In this document: piece after piece, positions 37,147 to 48,043 of the stretch
How the letters are laid out: every line of letters begins with the position of its first letter
Numbering within the stretch: position 1 is the stretch's first letter
Source of the DNA: a gamma proteobacterium HIMB55
GTDB lineage: Bacteria > Pseudomonadota > Gammaproteobacteria > Pseudomonadales > Halieaceae
Length of the DNA stretch: 64,000 nucleotides
Assembly (NCBI GenBank): GCA_000227505.4
Contig: AGIF02000001.1
Span: forward strand, 1,012,035 to 1,076,034
Reading direction: 5' to 3'
Position numbers and translations under genes: made by a program
Notes under the pieces: generated by a model
What the model saw: only the letters and a program-made list of their open reading frames with translations
Told to the model about the DNA's origin: nothing
Database searches by the model: none

Positions 37147-39849
37147 ATGGGTAAATCACTCGTCATTGTAGAATCGCCGGCGAAAGCGAAGACGATCAAC
37201 AAGTATCTCGGCTCGGACTTTATCGTTAAATCGAGCGTAGGGCATGTTCGTGATTTACCGACAGCGGGCAGTGCGCCTGCATCCGACCCAAAGGAGCGTG
37301 CGGCGCAAGCGGCCATCACCCGCAAAATGGCGCCTGACGAGAAGGTTCGGTACCAGGCTAAGAAAAAGCGCGAGCAGCTTGTGAGGCGGATGGGTGTAGA
37401 TCCCAAAAATGGTTGGACTGCTCGTTACGAGGTGCTGCCGGGAAAAGAGAAAGTCGTCGATGAGCTTAAAAAGCTCGCAAAGTCCGCTGATGCCATATAT
37501 CTCGCTACCGATTTGGATAGGGAGGGAGAAGCAATTGCATGGCACCTCAAAGAGATCATTGGTGGTGATGACTCTCGCTATCAACGTGTTGTCTTCAACG
37601 AAATTACAAAGCGGGCGATTCAGGAATCGTTCTCTAAGCCCACGCAGCTGGACACCAATCGGGTCAACGCGCAACAAGCGCGACGGTTTCTAGATCGAGT
37701 TGTGGGGTTTGAGGTTTCGCCATTGCTCTGGGCAAAAATCGCCCGTGGCTTGTCTGCTGGGCGTGTGCAATCGGTAGCAGTGCGTCTGATTGTTGAGCGT
37801 GAGCGAGAAATTCGAGCGTTTGTTCCTGAAGAGTATTGGCAGCTTCATGCGGATCTGCAGAGAGGCGATGATGCGCCCGTTCGTTTCGAGGTGGTAAGAG
37901 CGCAGGGCAAGGCCTTCGAGCCAAAGTCGCAGGCTGATGCCGCGGTGGCAGTATCTGCGCTTAGCGGTTCCTCATTCGCAGTCTCTGACTTGGAAGCTCG
38001 CAAGACCAGTTCACGTCCACCTGCACCCTTTATCACGTCGACCCTTCAGCAGGCAGCGAGTACACGTCTCGGTTTCAGCGTGAAAAAGACGATGACGCTT
38101 GCACAGCGCCTTTATGAGGCTGGTCACATAACGTATATGCGGACCGACTCCACTAATTTGAGTAGCGAATCTGTTGCTTCCTGTCGCGACTATATTAGCG
38201 AGCACTTCTCTGGTGCCTATTTGCCCGAATCTCCTAATAGGTATGGCGCGCGAGAAGGCGCTCAAGAGGCGCACGAGGCGATTAGGCCTTCCAACGTCAC
38301 ATTGCGCGCCGAGGCGCTCAAAGACGCTGAGAGAGACGCACAGCGCCTATATGAGTTGATATGGCGTCAGTTCGTTGCCTGTCAGATGACGCCAGCACGC
38401 TATCTCAGCACTACTGTGACAGTCGGTGCCGCAGGTTACGAAATGACGGCGAAGGGCCGAGTGGTTGAATTCGACGGTTATACCCGCGTACAGAGCCCGA
38501 TGGCTCGAAAAGGCGACGATGCGATCCTGCCTGATTACAAAGTGGGTGACGTACTCTCCTTGAGTGAGTTGCTCCCGTCACAGCACTTTACGAAGCCACC
38601 TGCGCGCTACGGTGAGGCGAGCTTAGTGAGAGAGCTTGAAAAGCGAGGAATAGGTCGCCCATCAACCTACGCCGCCATTATCTCTACGATTCAAGATCGG
38701 GGTTATGTGAAGCTCGAGAATCGTCGGTTTTATGCAGAAAAAATGGGCGATATTGTGACTCAGCGGCTCCAAGAGAGCTTTGAGGATCTGCTTGATTACG
38801 GCTTTACGGCCTCAATGGAGGAGAACCTCGATGAAGTTGCAGAAGGCCGTAAAGACTGGCGCGATGTCCTCGACACATTTTATGACGACTTCCGTGCCAA
38901 ACTGGAGCTCGCTGAAAGCCCGGGCGAGGGTAGTATGCAGGCCAACGAACCAACGGCCACCGGTATCGCCTGTAATCAATGTGATCGTCCCATGCAGATC
39001 AGAACAGCCAGTACGGGTGTGTTCATGGGTTGTTCAGGATATAACCTTCCTCCGAAGGAACGGTGCAAAAGCACGGTTAATCTCATTCCCGGTGACGAAG
39101 TGGTCTCTGCGGATGCAGATGACGAAGCCGAATCAAGACTCCTACTGACCAAAGAACGTTGCCCAAAGTGCAATACGGCAATGGATAGTTATCTGATCGA
39201 TGAGACGCAGAAGCTTCATGTTTGCGGCAACAACCCTGACTGCGATGGCTATTTGGTGGAGCAGGGTAGCTTCAAGATCAAGGGCTATGACGGTCCGACG
39301 CTCGAGTGCGATAAATGCACCGCTGAGATGCAGCTGAAAACGGGGCGATTTGGGAAGTACTTCGGCTGCACGAACTCTGAGTGTTCTAATACGCGGAAGC
39401 TTCTGCGCAATGGCGAAGCTGCGCCACCCAAGATGGATCCGATCCCAATGCCTGAACTTCGCTGTGCAAAGGTTGAGGACCACTATATTTTGCGCGACGG
39501 TGCGGCGGGGCTATTCCTTGCTGCCAGCCAGTTTCCGAAACACCGTGAAACACGAGCGCCCTTTGTTGATGAGCTCTTGCCCCATCAGGGCGCATTAGAT
39601 CCTAAATATCAGTTTTTGCTCGACGCGCCGACGACGGATGATGCCTCTAATCGCACCCAGATTCGTTTCAGTCGGAAGACAAAAGAGCAATACGTTATGA
39701 CTGAGGTCGATGGCAAGGCGACGGGTTGGAAAGCTTTTTTCAATTCAGGTGGTTGGGTGTCTGAAGGCTCCGGTAAGCCAGCTCCGAAGAAAAAGGCTAG
39801 GCCCAAGGCGAAAGCCAAATCGCGGGCGTCGGCAAAGTCAAAAAAGTAG
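37147..39849 (+). CDS. topA: DNA topoisomerase I
   Basis: A 900-residue type IA topoisomerase that relaxes negative supercoils. It has the Toprim domain ([33 protein letters not shown]), the catalytic Tyr330 in [14 protein letters not shown], and at least three C-terminal C4 zinc ribbons (CNQCDRP...C, CPKCNTA...C, CDKCTAE...CTNSEC). The C-terminus is a Lys/Ala-rich tail ([13 protein letters not shown]), as in many proteobacteria. TTGACC at 37057 and TACACT at 37082 may be a promoter with a long 19-base spacer. It is slightly longer than E. coli TopA (865). Confidence 0.97.
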   Translation: MGKSLVIVESPAKAKTINKYLGSDFIVKSSVGHVRDLPTAGSAPASDPKERAAQAAITRKMAPDEKVRYQAKKKREQLVRRMGVDPKNGWTARYEVLPGKEKVVDELKKLAKSADAIYLATDLDREGEAIAWHLKEIIGGDDSRYQRVVFNEITKRAIQESFSKPTQLDTNRVNAQQARRFLDRVVGFEVSPLLWAKIARGLSAGRVQSVAVRLIVEREREIRAFVPEEYWQLHADLQRGDDAPVRFEVVRAQGKAFEPKSQADAAVAVSALSGSSFAVSDLEARKTSSRPPAPFITSTLQQAASTRLGFSVKKTMTLAQRLYEAGHITYMRTDSTNLSSESVASCRDYISEHFSGAYLPESPNRYGAREGAQEAHEAIRPSNVTLRAEALKDAERDAQRLYELIWRQFVACQMTPARYLSTTVTVGAAGYEMTAKGRVVEFDGYTRVQSPMARKGDDAILPDYKVGDVLSLSELLPSQHFTKPPARYGEASLVRELEKRGIGRPSTYAAIISTIQDRGYVKLENRRFYAEKMGDIVTQRLQESFEDLLDYGFTASMEENLDEVAEGRKDWRDVLDTFYDDFRAKLELAESPGEGSMQANEPTATGIACNQCDRPMQIRTASTGVFMGCSGYNLPPKERCKSTVNLIPGDEVVSADADDEAESRLLLTKERCPKCNTAMDSYLIDETQKLHVCGNNPDCDGYLVEQGSFKIKGYDGPTLECDKCTAEMQLKTGRFGKYFGCTNSECSNTRKLLRNGEAAPPKMDPIPMPELRCAKVEDHYILRDGAAGLFLAASQFPKHRETRAPFVDELLPHQGALDPKYQFLLDAPTTDDASNRTQIRFSRKTKEQYVMTEVDGKATGWKAFFNSGGWVSEGSGKPAPKKKARPKAKAKSRASAKSKK

Positions 39850-39864
39850 CGCCGAGATTGTAGA

Positions 39865-40329
39865 TTGAGCCAAGCCCAATCCTATGCAAATCACTCGCTG
39901 TACATGGCATCCATAATGGTCGACGCCTGGCGATTAGCGCTTTCAGAAAAGAACCATTCAAGCTCTGTGATCGACGCAGCGTTCGGACCCGCTAGTAGAC
40001 TGCATCTCCTAGACGCCTACGGGTGGCAAATGTTGGCCTGTCAGCGTGTTGTGCAAGTCCCGTCGTCGCCACCACACTCGGCGAGCGAACTTCCTAGTCT
40101 GGCGCCCGGTATTGCGCTGTCTCCGGAGGTGAGGGAAATGGCGTTGCTAGAGGAGAGTGGTTGGCTTTCAGAACTTACAGCTCCCATTGCGCCAGGTTTA
40201 AATGTGCGTCGTTCACACAATCTTCTCGCTGTTGCGAGTGGTCAGCTCGACTGCGCTAAGGCCGGAGAGATTCTGGGCAAGCTCGAGGCATTAATTGATC
40301 GCGTTGCTGATGCGATTGATGAGTCATGA
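39865..40329 (+). CDS. DUF6586 family protein
   Basis: A 154-residue helical protein beginning at TTG 39865 (MSQAQSYANHSLYMASIMV), 15 bases after topA. The N-terminal pattern (N-x-x-L-Y-x-A, then LLDAYGWQMLACQRV) and the place between topA and lexA match the DUF6586 protein of pseudomonads (next to topA there as well). The middle is proline- and serine-rich. Function unknown. The start has no clear ribosome binding site, consistent with coupling to topA. Confidence 0.78.
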   Translation: MSQAQSYANHSLYMASIMVDAWRLALSEKNHSSSVIDAAFGPASRLHLLDAYGWQMLACQRVVQVPSSPPHSASELPSLAPGIALSPEVREMALLEESGWLSELTAPIAPGLNVRRSHNLLAVASGQLDCAKAGEILGKLEALIDRVADAIDES

Positions 40330-40409
40330 AACTAGGCCCAGTTTGTGGCAATACCCGATCTATAGTGTTACTGTCGTTAAAACAACACGACATATTGTGA
40401 GGTTGTCAG

Positions 40410-40670
40410 ATGTCTACGTCGCTTTTAGAAATTGTTGATTTGGGTGATGGTGAAGTCGTACTGCAGCGAGCGGACGACGATTCAGAGCCGTTAGTGAGTA
40501 TTCAATTTTCGGAAGAGGCGAGCGCTTACCTCATGGATAATAACCTCGAAGTTGCAAAGGTTATGATCCAAGCCGGTATCCAAGCAGCAGCCAAAATTGC
40601 TGAGATGACGGGTGTTGAAATGGAGTCTTCTGAGTCGTCAGATACTTCGGAGTCACGGACTCTGCACTAA
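40410..40670 (+). CDS. Conserved small acidic protein beside lexA
   Basis: An 86-residue soluble protein. It starts STSLLEIVDLGDGEVVLQRAD, has a helical middle (EEASAYLMDNNLEVAKVMIQ), and ends in a Ser/Glu-rich tail (SSESSDTSESRTLH). A protein of similar size and N-terminus occupies this place in pseudomonads. No domain or function is known to me. GTGAGGTTGTCAG precedes the ATG. It converges with lexA. Confidence 0.72.
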   Translation: MSTSLLEIVDLGDGEVVLQRADDDSEPLVSIQFSEEASAYLMDNNLEVAKVMIQAGIQAAAKIAEMTGVEMESSESSDTSESRTLH

Positions 40671-40682
40671 CGCCGCTCTGAT

Positions 40683-41276
40683 TCATCGCCGAATAACCCC
40701 CACACTAATCCCCTCGATAGCGACTGAGTCTTGGCTTAAATCAAGTTTGATGGGTGCGTAGGCGTCGTTTTCTGCCACGAGATCGACTCGCGTATTACTG
40801 ATCCGATTCCAACGCTTAACAGTGACCTCTTCATCGATACGTACAACGGCTATTTGGCCCTGTCGAACCTCGGTTGTACTGTGGACGGCAAGAAGATCGC
40901 CATCAAAAATTCCCGCATTAATCATGCTGTCACCGCATACCTGCAAAAAATAGTGTGCAGGCGGCGAGAAGAAACTTGAGTTTAGATCGCAATAGTCTTC
41001 AATGTGTTCTTGCGCCAACAGAGGTGCGCCCGCAGCGACCCGGCCTACAATAGGAATTCCGTTCTGTTCGGTCAGCCGAATGCCTCGTGACGCGCCAGCG
41101 ACCAACTCGATAACACCTTTTTTTGCCAGTGCTTTGAGGTGCTCCTCAGCGGCGTTAGCTGATTTAAACCCCAGGGTTCTCGCAATATCAGCCCGGGTGG
41201 GCGGCATGCCTGTCGCATCGATGCTACCTTTAATTACATCCATTACCTGCTGTTGTCGTGCGGTCAACTTTGCCAT
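40683..41276 (-). CDS. lexA: SOS repressor LexA
   Basis: A 197-residue repressor. The winged helix-turn-helix domain ([38 protein letters not shown]) binds SOS boxes. The autocleavage bond is Ala82-Gly83 (VAAGAP) and the Ser-Lys dyad is Ser117 (CGDSMIN) and Lys154 (VTVKRW). AAGGAGCAC precedes the ATG. A good SOS box lies 39 bases upstream, so it is autoregulated. sulA, often near lexA in pseudomonads, is not seen. Confidence 0.97.
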   Translation of the reverse strand: MAKLTARQQQVMDVIKGSIDATGMPPTRADIARTLGFKSANAAEEHLKALAKKGVIELVAGASRGIRLTEQNGIPIVGRVAAGAPLLAQEHIEDYCDLNSSFFSPPAHYFLQVCGDSMINAGIFDGDLLAVHSTTEVRQGQIAVVRIDEEVTVKRWNRISNTRVDLVAENDAYAPIKLDLSQDSVAIEGISVGVIRR

Positions 41277-41314
41277 AGCAGTGCTCCTTATCGTTGCCTG
41301 ATCATAACCTCAGC

Positions 41315-41330
41315 ATGTATAAATGTACAG
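41315..41330. promoter_or_regulatory. LexA binding site (SOS box)
   Basis: ATGTATAAATGTACAG matches 13 of 16 positions of the gammaproteobacterial consensus (CTG-N10-CAG type), 39 bases upstream of lexA. It lies in the divergent lexA/mscS region and so might also affect the channel gene. Confidence 0.8.
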
Positions 41331-41388
41331 TATTGGCCGATCACCCATCCATGGGTAGGTTATGCGTCATTGTTGATAGGGAAATCAC

Positions 41389-42477
41389 ATGGATTCGATA
41401 CTGAGTTTGGTCTTGCCGTTAAGCGATACATTAGGTACGCCTGCGGTCCCCACGGCGCTAGTCTCGCTCTTAATACTCGGCGCAGTCGCTCACCTGCTGA
41501 TTCGCAAGTTGGTCCAGAAGCTAGGTTCATTTGCCGATACCACGGCAGCGCGTTGGGATGACGTTGTTTATTACGCGATCTCACCTCCTGCCGAATGGGC
41601 AATGTGGATTTGTGTAGCCTACATATCATTAGGTCTATTTGAGCAGGCAACGAGCTTACGCATGACACTTTTGCAGCTTGCTGACACTGGCGCGATTTTG
41701 CTAATCGGTTGGTTATTACACAGAGTGTCTGCCGGTATTGAGGCGGAGCTCCTTGCGGAGCACCGCGGACCTAAGGCGTCAGATGACCGTGCGTCTATAA
41801 ACGCAGTAGCGCGCCTTGCGAGGATCACCATTTGGGTTCTGGTCGTACTTATGGTGATGCAGTCGTTAGGCGTCTCTGTTTCGGGCTTACTGGCGTTCGG
41901 CGGGATAGGGGGTATAGCGGTTGGTTTTGCCGCAAAAGATCTTCTCGCCAATTTTTTGGGTGGCGTGAGCATTTACCTCGATAGACCATTTGCCGTTGGT
42001 GACTGGATAAGGTCTCCCGACAGAAATATCGAGGGGACCGTCGAAGACATTGGACTTCGCATGACTCGGATTAGAACTTTCGACCAGCGTCCGCTCTACG
42101 TGCCTAACTCAACATTTTCTAGTGTCTCGCTGGAAAACCCCTCGCGCATGACTAACCGTCGAATTTACGAGACGGTGGGGGTGCGATATGAGGATGCATC
42201 CAAAGTGGCCGATATCGTGAAGTCAGTTCACGCTATGCTACTCGAGCACCCGGACATCGCGCAGGACCGAACATTGATTGTGAATTTCAATCATATGGGA
42301 CCGTCGTCACTGGATTTCTTCCTCTACACGTTTACGAAGACAACGAACTGGGTTGAGTATCACGCTATCAAAGAAGATGTACTTTTGAGGGTCTTGGGGA
42401 TTGTGGCGGAGCATGGGGCCGAAATTGCATTCCCCACACAAACCATACACCACGCGCCGATCGAGCCTACTGATTAG
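41389..42477 (+). CDS. MscS family mechanosensitive ion channel
   Basis: A 362-residue inner-membrane channel with about four N-terminal helices followed by the pore helix and beta domain. The signature GFAAKDLLANFLGGVSIYLDRPF contains the kinked TM3 (split: FAAKDLLANFLGG and IYLDRPFAVGDWI), followed by GTVEDIGLRMTRIRTFD and VPNSTFSS. It opens on membrane tension to release solutes. Divergent from lexA. GATAGGGAAATCAC precedes the ATG. Confidence 0.92.
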   Translation: MDSILSLVLPLSDTLGTPAVPTALVSLLILGAVAHLLIRKLVQKLGSFADTTAARWDDVVYYAISPPAEWAMWICVAYISLGLFEQATSLRMTLLQLADTGAILLIGWLLHRVSAGIEAELLAEHRGPKASDDRASINAVARLARITIWVLVVLMVMQSLGVSVSGLLAFGGIGGIAVGFAAKDLLANFLGGVSIYLDRPFAVGDWIRSPDRNIEGTVEDIGLRMTRIRTFDQRPLYVPNSTFSSVSLENPSRMTNRRIYETVGVRYEDASKVADIVKSVHAMLLEHPDIAQDRTLIVNFNHMGPSSLDFFLYTFTKTTNWVEYHAIKEDVLLRVLGIVAEHGAEIAFPTQTIHHAPIEPTD

Positions 42478-42487
42478 GTGAAGGGGC

Positions 42488-44440
42488 TTATTGCTCCACG
42501 TTAAGTGACGGTTTTTTAGCCTGCTCTGTAACGAGAGCTCGAGTGAGGCTGTCGATGTCTTTTCTGACGCGCTGAGCTTCGCCCATTTCATGGAGCTCGG
42601 CGTAGGTAAGCTCTCTCCAGACAGCAGCGACTTGAATAACCGGGTGGTCAATGTATCGGACATATCCCTCTCGCAGGTCTCTGGTTTCGTGCAATCTGAT
42701 GGCATGCTTCAACGGAGGTATTGAGACTTCTACCGAATCTGAGCTGCCAGTGTCGTCTGACTGGCGCGACAATGTGGTTACCGTGCTTAAGCCCGTTGAA
42801 ATATCGATAAACTCCACAGTTGCTTCGTTCATCTCCGTTTTGGCAGCTTCCTCGGGTTCGATGACAAGAACACGAGTAGGAGCGGCAGGTATTTCGATCG
42901 CTGGTAGTCGCTCGGGAAGGTATTGTGCGGTCGTGTTTGCCCACAAATCGGTTGTGAGTCGGTAGCCGTTTGTTTCATTTGCTGCTTGTGAAACCCTCAC
43001 CGTACCTTGCAAATTGGCAATCGGGTTCCCATCGGCCCAACTATCCACAATGACCGCATCGCTAACCTCTTCGATAGGTTGTAACCAGGACAGCAGGGCT
43101 ACGGGACGTCTCCCAGTTTCTTTCTCAAGTTTTCTGAGGCCTGCTGGGAGCATTTCGAGCGGCATTGCTTGGTAGCTTGCTGGTAGGGGCGGTGGAGTTG
43201 GTTCGGCGTCGAGTGCTGTACCTTCGCCAGGTTCTTCGGTCTCAAAATCTGAGAGCCAGTCGATAGTCTCTGTATCAATGCCGCCATCAGAGAGCCCAGT
43301 CGAGGTCTCAACACCACTTACCAATCCATTGAAGTCCTCACCCAGCCCCTCGATAGCAAAGAAATTTCCAGCATCATCTTGCGTCTCAGCGGGGGCTTGA
43401 TTGGCCATTCCATCATCGGCGATAAATGATTCTGGATTCTCATAGAGTTCGGATGTCTGCTCCAGGACAGCATTTCCTGGGAGGCTTGAGTCACTTGACC
43501 GCTCGTCTGCGAACGCCGCATCGACAGGCGTTTGTAAGCCAGCAATATTACTCTCCAAGGCATCGATCGTGATTGCGTCCGATTTTGCCTCAGAGTCGGG
43601 GTTAGTCTCTTCAGCGTTTACTGCTAAGAGGCTTTCCAGGGGTATTTGTCCAAGGTCTTGGGATTGGGGCTGAGTTGCCTGTGAGGTCACGCCCGAACGC
43701 TCGATTGTGACCCCCGCATTGTCTACCACTTGGTTTGATCCACTTGGCTGCGACTGCTGATCTATCGAGGTTACAAGGCCGTTTTTCACTGAGGATGCAG
43801 GTCCGGTTTCCAGCTCCACAAGTGCAGTGGCTGTCTCGCCGTTGGCTGTTTGTTCGATAAAACCGGAGTAGGTGGCTTCCTCCTGATAGCCATCGCTATC
43901 AATCTTCATCTCTGTCGATCCGTTATGCATAGCGTCAATTGCATCAACGTTTTCAGCTGAGGTCTGCAAGTCATCATTGCTAGATCCCAGTAGGAAGGTT
44001 TGTCTATCACCGGGCAAGGCTTGTTCAGACTCTGCAGTGGTTTCCGTATCTGTCTCTGAACTTGTGGCAGTCTCGGGATTCAGGTTTGGGTCCGGCTGGC
44101 GTGGGGGCGATGGCACAACGGCTATCGCACCGTTCGTGTCAATGTTGACCGCTTCCTCGCCCCACTCATCCATTAAGGCCTTGATCTCAGCGTAGTCAGT
44201 TAGCCATCGTCGGTTGGTCGGGTAGCCGAGCTCCGGGTCGACCTCCCAGAGTTCAGACGCTAGCGTCTCATCACTGGTATCCACGAAAATGGCTACTTCT
44301 AATCGCATCCAGCCAGAGGGTTCATCGTTGTTGTCGCCGATGGAGGCTAAGGCCTCGTCTCTGCTTTGGCTTACCGCCTCGAGCGCAAAGAGGGCAAGTG
44401 TTAGCCCCGCGAGTATTTTGCCTAATGAAGATCGGCGCAT
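42488..44440 (-). CDS. CsiV-like secreted protein with long acidic insert
   Basis: A 650-residue exported protein. Signal peptide at the N-terminus (SLGKILAGLTLALFALEAVSQS). The first domain (GWMRLEVAIFVDTSDE, WLTDYAEIKALMDEW) and the C-terminal part (LRKLEKETGRRPVALLSW and PLKHAIRLHETRDLREGYVRYIDHP) look like the peptidoglycan-binding CsiV family, which lies next to mfd in related genomes. Between them is a roughly 330-residue Ser/Thr/Glu/Asp-rich low-complexity stretch, much longer than in typical CsiV. The ATG at 44440 has GGGA ahead; an earlier ATG is at 44452. It overlaps the end of mfd by 19 bases. CsiV identity is inference from position and partial motifs. Confidence 0.65.
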   Translation of the reverse strand: MRRSSLGKILAGLTLALFALEAVSQSRDEALASIGDNNDEPSGWMRLEVAIFVDTSDETLASELWEVDPELGYPTNRRWLTDYAEIKALMDEWGEEAVNIDTNGAIAVVPSPPRQPDPNLNPETATSSETDTETTAESEQALPGDRQTFLLGSSNDDLQTSAENVDAIDAMHNGSTEMKIDSDGYQEEATYSGFIEQTANGETATALVELETGPASSVKNGLVTSIDQQSQPSGSNQVVDNAGVTIERSGVTSQATQPQSQDLGQIPLESLLAVNAEETNPDSEAKSDAITIDALESNIAGLQTPVDAAFADERSSDSSLPGNAVLEQTSELYENPESFIADDGMANQAPAETQDDAGNFFAIEGLGEDFNGLVSGVETSTGLSDGGIDTETIDWLSDFETEEPGEGTALDAEPTPPPLPASYQAMPLEMLPAGLRKLEKETGRRPVALLSWLQPIEEVSDAVIVDSWADGNPIANLQGTVRVSQAANETNGYRLTTDLWANTTAQYLPERLPAIEIPAAPTRVLVIEPEEAAKTEMNEATVEFIDISTGLSTVTTLSRQSDDTGSSDSVEVSIPPLKHAIRLHETRDLREGYVRYIDHPVIQVAAVWRELTYAELHEMGEAQRVRKDIDSLTRALVTEQAKKPSLNVEQ

Positions 44441-47400
44441 GCTTTTTCCCATCGCTGCAACAGACCGTCCACGTACTCTTTTCTTTCTGCGCTGCTCTCT
44501 AAATTCTTGATGAAACGCAATGTGTCAGATCCCGCGAGTTTGAATTCCTTAGGGTTGCTTTGTAAAAGCTGAATCAAAGCGTTTACCGGCACCGGTGTTG
44601 TCGCTTCAAACTTGACGCTACCACCTCCGGCGCCCACGTCAATGGTTGATATCCCAAGTCGTTCAGCGCGAAGTCGCACCTCGGCCTGAACGAAAAGCTG
44701 CTTAGTTGCGTCTGGCAGAAGGCCGAAGCGATCGATCATTTCGACCTGAACCTCATCCAATTGTTCCTTACTCTTCGCTTGGGCAACTCGTTTGTAGAGC
44801 ACCAGCCGTGTCGAAATGTTGGGGAGGTAATCGTCTGGAATGAGCGCGGGCACGTGGAACTTCACTTCCGTACCTGTCTCTAATGGCGCATCCACATCTG
44901 GAATTTCCCCCTTCCGTAGGGACTCTACCGCGCGGTTTAACATCTCCAAGTACATGGAGAAGCCAACTTGCTGGATTTGCCCAGATTGCTCATCTCCGAG
45001 TAACTCGCCAGCACCTCGAATTTCGAGATCGTGCGATGCCAACATGAATCCGGCACCGAGTGCCCCCGCCGATTCAATGGCCTCAAGCCGCTTTTCTGCG
45101 TCTGTCGTGAGCGCTGTTCTCGGGGGAGTGAGAAGATAGGCATAAGCCTGATGGTGCGAGCGGCCGACACGCCCCCTCAATTGATGGAGCTGGGCAAGAC
45201 CAAATTTATCAGCTCTGTCGATGATGATGGTGTTGGCATTTGGCACATCGATCCCGGTCTCAATAATGGTCGAGCAAACCAAGACGCTGTGACGTTGGTG
45301 GTAAAAGTCAGACATGACTTTTTCGAGCTCTTGCTCGCGCAGTTGCCCGTGCGCAACCCCAAACGAAATTTCGGGGACGAGTTCACCTAACTTCCGTGCT
45401 GTTTCTTCAATTGTTTTCACCTCGTTGTGGAGGTAATAGACCTGACCGCCGCGCAGTGTCTCCCTGAGGATTGCCTCTTTTACCAAACCAATATTGTGCT
45501 CTCGGATAAAGGTCTTAATCGAAAGGCGTTTCGCCGGTGGCGTAGCAATCACTGAAAGATCTCTCAAGCCGCCCAATGCCATATTGAGTGTTCGAGGAAT
45601 CGGTGTGGCCGTCATGGTGAGGATGTCGACCTCGGCACGCAGTGCTTTGATAGCCTCTTTTTGCTTTACGCCGAAACGATGCTCTTCATCGATAATCAAC
45701 AATCCGAGATCAGAGAATCCGAAGTCAGTCTGGAGTAACTTGTGGGTGCCAACCAAGATATCGATCTCACCGGCCTGGAGTCTGCGGCTTACATCCGCAA
45801 TATCTTTCGCGGTTTTAAATCGCGAGACTACTTCAATGGTGATGGGCCAGTCGGCGAAGCGATCGTTGAAATTATTGTAATGCTGTTGCGCTAAAAGCGT
45901 CGTTGGCACGAGCACAGCCACCTGTTTGTGATTGTGCGCTGCGATGAACGCCGCCCGCATCGCGACCTCGGTTTTGCCGAAACCAACGTCACCACAGACA
46001 AGACGGTCCATGACTTTTTCTGCGCACATATCGGCTCTGACAGCTTCGATGGCGGCGGCTTGGTCCGGTGTCTCCTCGAAATTGAAGCTTTCGCAGAATT
46101 CAGCCCATGCGCTCTCATCGAGCTTGTGCGCATATCCAACTCTCGCTTCACGCTTCGCGTAGACCTCTAACAATTGAGCTGCAACATCGGAAGCTCTCTC
46201 GGACGCTTTTTTACGGGCTTTGCTCCACTGCTCGGTGCCAAGTCGATGCAGGGGCGCAGTATCCTCATCACCGCCGGAATAGCGGCTGATTAGATGGAGA
46301 GAACCAACGGGTACATATAACTTATCGTCGTTCGCATACTCGAGTAGTAGAAACTCAGCATCATGTCCGTCGATGGTTAATATCTCGAGACCCATGTACC
46401 TACCAACACCGTGCTCAAGATGGACAACCGGCAGCCCTGGTCGCAATTCGGTCAAATCCCGAATGATCGCCTGTGTATCCGTTTCTTCCTCGCGTTGCCG
46501 TCGCCGTTTCTGGGCGACACGCTGTCCAAAAAGCTGGTCTTCAGAGATTAATGCGGGCGCATCGGGTGCAATGAAGAGCTCGCGCGTTATGTCAGTGACT
46601 GTAATACCGAAGTCACTGCCCGAAGCCTTGAATTCCCCCCAGCTCTCAACGGCCGTGGGTTTCAGTCCTTCGCTGGTGAGCGATTCCATGATGATCTCGC
46701 GTCTGCCAGCGCTTTCGACGCTCAACAGTACTGGTGAATCATGTGACTTTAAAAGGACCGATAGCTTCCCTACGCCCGAGACATTGCGGTAGTCCTCAGA
46801 GGCAGAGAAGGGCTGGGGTCGATAAGCGCCAAGCTCAAAGTGAAGCGAGGCTTCCGTGTTATCCCTAAACTCTACTGCACAGTGCTTACCCACGCGCGCA
46901 TACAACTCCTCAGGCGCAATGAACCCTCTCGATGGCGGCACGAGCGGGCGCCGAGGATCTACACCGTACTCTTCGTAACGATTATTAACCTCTCCCCAAA
47001 ATCGCTTAGCTGAGTCGAAGTTATTACCAACCATGACGAGTGGGATATCGCTCGGTAAATAATCGAAGAGTGACTCGCACTCGTCGAAGAACAGAGGCAT
47101 GTAATATTCGGCGCCCTGAGGTGCTCGGCCTTGGCTAACTTCTAAAAAGACACTGCATTTTTCAGGGTCACCATCAAAACTGCGATACCAGTCAATCTTG
47201 AATCGTTCGATCGCATCTGTGTGTAGCGGGTATTCGCGCGCTGGCAGAAGGTCAATGCGCTCAAGGCGTTCACTTGTGCGTTGCGTATCCGGGTCAAAGC
47301 TTCTGAGTGTCTCTATTTCCCCATCGAACAGGTCGATGCGCAGCGGTGTTTCACTGCCCATGGGGAAGACATCTAGGAGTGAACCGCGCGTGGCAAATTC

Positions 47401-47895
47401 GCCGTGCTCGAAAACGGTATCGACGCTTCGGTAGCCGTTTTTGGTCAGATTCCGAGTGAAACGCTGAATATCGAGTTCCTCACCCAGCGCCAAGCTCAAT
47501 ACACCGGTCTCCACAAAATGGCGGGGCGGGACCCGGTGCATGAGCGTTGTTATGGATACGATGACAATGCCTTCCGTAAGGGACGGTAAGCGCGAGAAGG
47601 CCTTCAACCGATCCGAGATAATATCTTCGTGCGGTGAGAAATTATCGTAGGGGAGGGTTTCCCAGTCCTGAAGCAGAATGATCTCCTGGGCCGCATCCAT
47701 GAAAAAGGGGAGCTCAGCGGCGAGCGTATGCGCTGAAGCAGTGTTTTCTGTGATAACGAGAATCAGCGGCGTTGTTTTTGCGAGTTCAGCAACAAAGTGA
47801 GACTGTGCTGCGCCACACACTGGTCCAATGGCAGTCCGCTTACCTATTGCGTTTGGCCAGGGAAGGGTGGATTGGATATCGAAAAACGAGGTCAT
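44422..47895 (-). CDS. mfd: Transcription-repair coupling factor
   Basis: An 1157-residue DNA translocase that removes stalled RNA polymerase and recruits UvrA. In order: the UvrB-like N-terminal module, the polymerase-interacting domain (LTELRPGLPVVHLEHGVGRY, in its centre), the helicase motifs GDVGFGKTEVAMRAAF (Walker A), LLIIDEEHRFGV (motif II), MTATPIPRTLNMAL, and SRFKT/GTHKLL, and a C-terminal D7 domain. AGGAGCAAC precedes the ATG. It starts divergently from gap. Length is as expected (E. coli 1148). Confidence 0.97.
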   Translation of the reverse strand: MTSFFDIQSTLPWPNAIGKRTAIGPVCGAAQSHFVAELAKTTPLILVITENTASAHTLAAELPFFMDAAQEIILLQDWETLPYDNFSPHEDIISDRLKAFSRLPSLTEGIVIVSITTLMHRVPPRHFVETGVLSLALGEELDIQRFTRNLTKNGYRSVDTVFEHGEFATRGSLLDVFPMGSETPLRIDLFDGEIETLRSFDPDTQRTSERLERIDLLPAREYPLHTDAIERFKIDWYRSFDGDPEKCSVFLEVSQGRAPQGAEYYMPLFFDECESLFDYLPSDIPLVMVGNNFDSAKRFWGEVNNRYEEYGVDPRRPLVPPSRGFIAPEELYARVGKHCAVEFRDNTEASLHFELGAYRPQPFSASEDYRNVSGVGKLSVLLKSHDSPVLLSVESAGRREIIMESLTSEGLKPTAVESWGEFKASGSDFGITVTDITRELFIAPDAPALISEDQLFGQRVAQKRRRQREEETDTQAIIRDLTELRPGLPVVHLEHGVGRYMGLEILTIDGHDAEFLLLEYANDDKLYVPVGSLHLISRYSGGDEDTAPLHRLGTEQWSKARKKASERASDVAAQLLEVYAKREARVGYAHKLDESAWAEFCESFNFEETPDQAAAIEAVRADMCAEKVMDRLVCGDVGFGKTEVAMRAAFIAAHNHKQVAVLVPTTLLAQQHYNNFNDRFADWPITIEVVSRFKTAKDIADVSRRLQAGEIDILVGTHKLLQTDFGFSDLGLLIIDEEHRFGVKQKEAIKALRAEVDILTMTATPIPRTLNMALGGLRDLSVIATPPAKRLSIKTFIREHNIGLVKEAILRETLRGGQVYYLHNEVKTIEETARKLGELVPEISFGVAHGQLREQELEKVMSDFYHQRHSVLVCSTIIETGIDVPNANTIIIDRADKFGLAQLHQLRGRVGRSHHQAYAYLLTPPRTALTTDAEKRLEAIESAGALGAGFMLASHDLEIRGAGELLGDEQSGQIQQVGFSMYLEMLNRAVESLRKGEIPDVDAPLETGTEVKFHVPALIPDDYLPNISTRLVLYKRVAQAKSKEQLDEVQVEMIDRFGLLPDATKQLFVQAEVRLRAERLGISTIDVGAGGGSVKFEATTPVPVNALIQLLQSNPKEFKLAGSDTLRFIKNLESSAERKEYVDGLLQRWEKACADLH

Positions 47896-48043
47896 GGTTG
47901 CTCCTAATGGGGAGCGGGATTTTACTTGTCACCTTAGTCGCTTACTAGGCCTGAACGGTTGCTGTTCGGGTGGTCTCGGAGCGATAATCACAGAACACTC
48001 ACACTCCGGCCCGCTAAGAGGCCATTTAACGAAAGGAAAAAGC

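Noticed and set aside
47828-48043. Early gap start inside mfd
   Set aside because: It would overlap the mfd start on the other strand; AAAGGAAAAAGC before ATG 48044 and family similarity support the later start.
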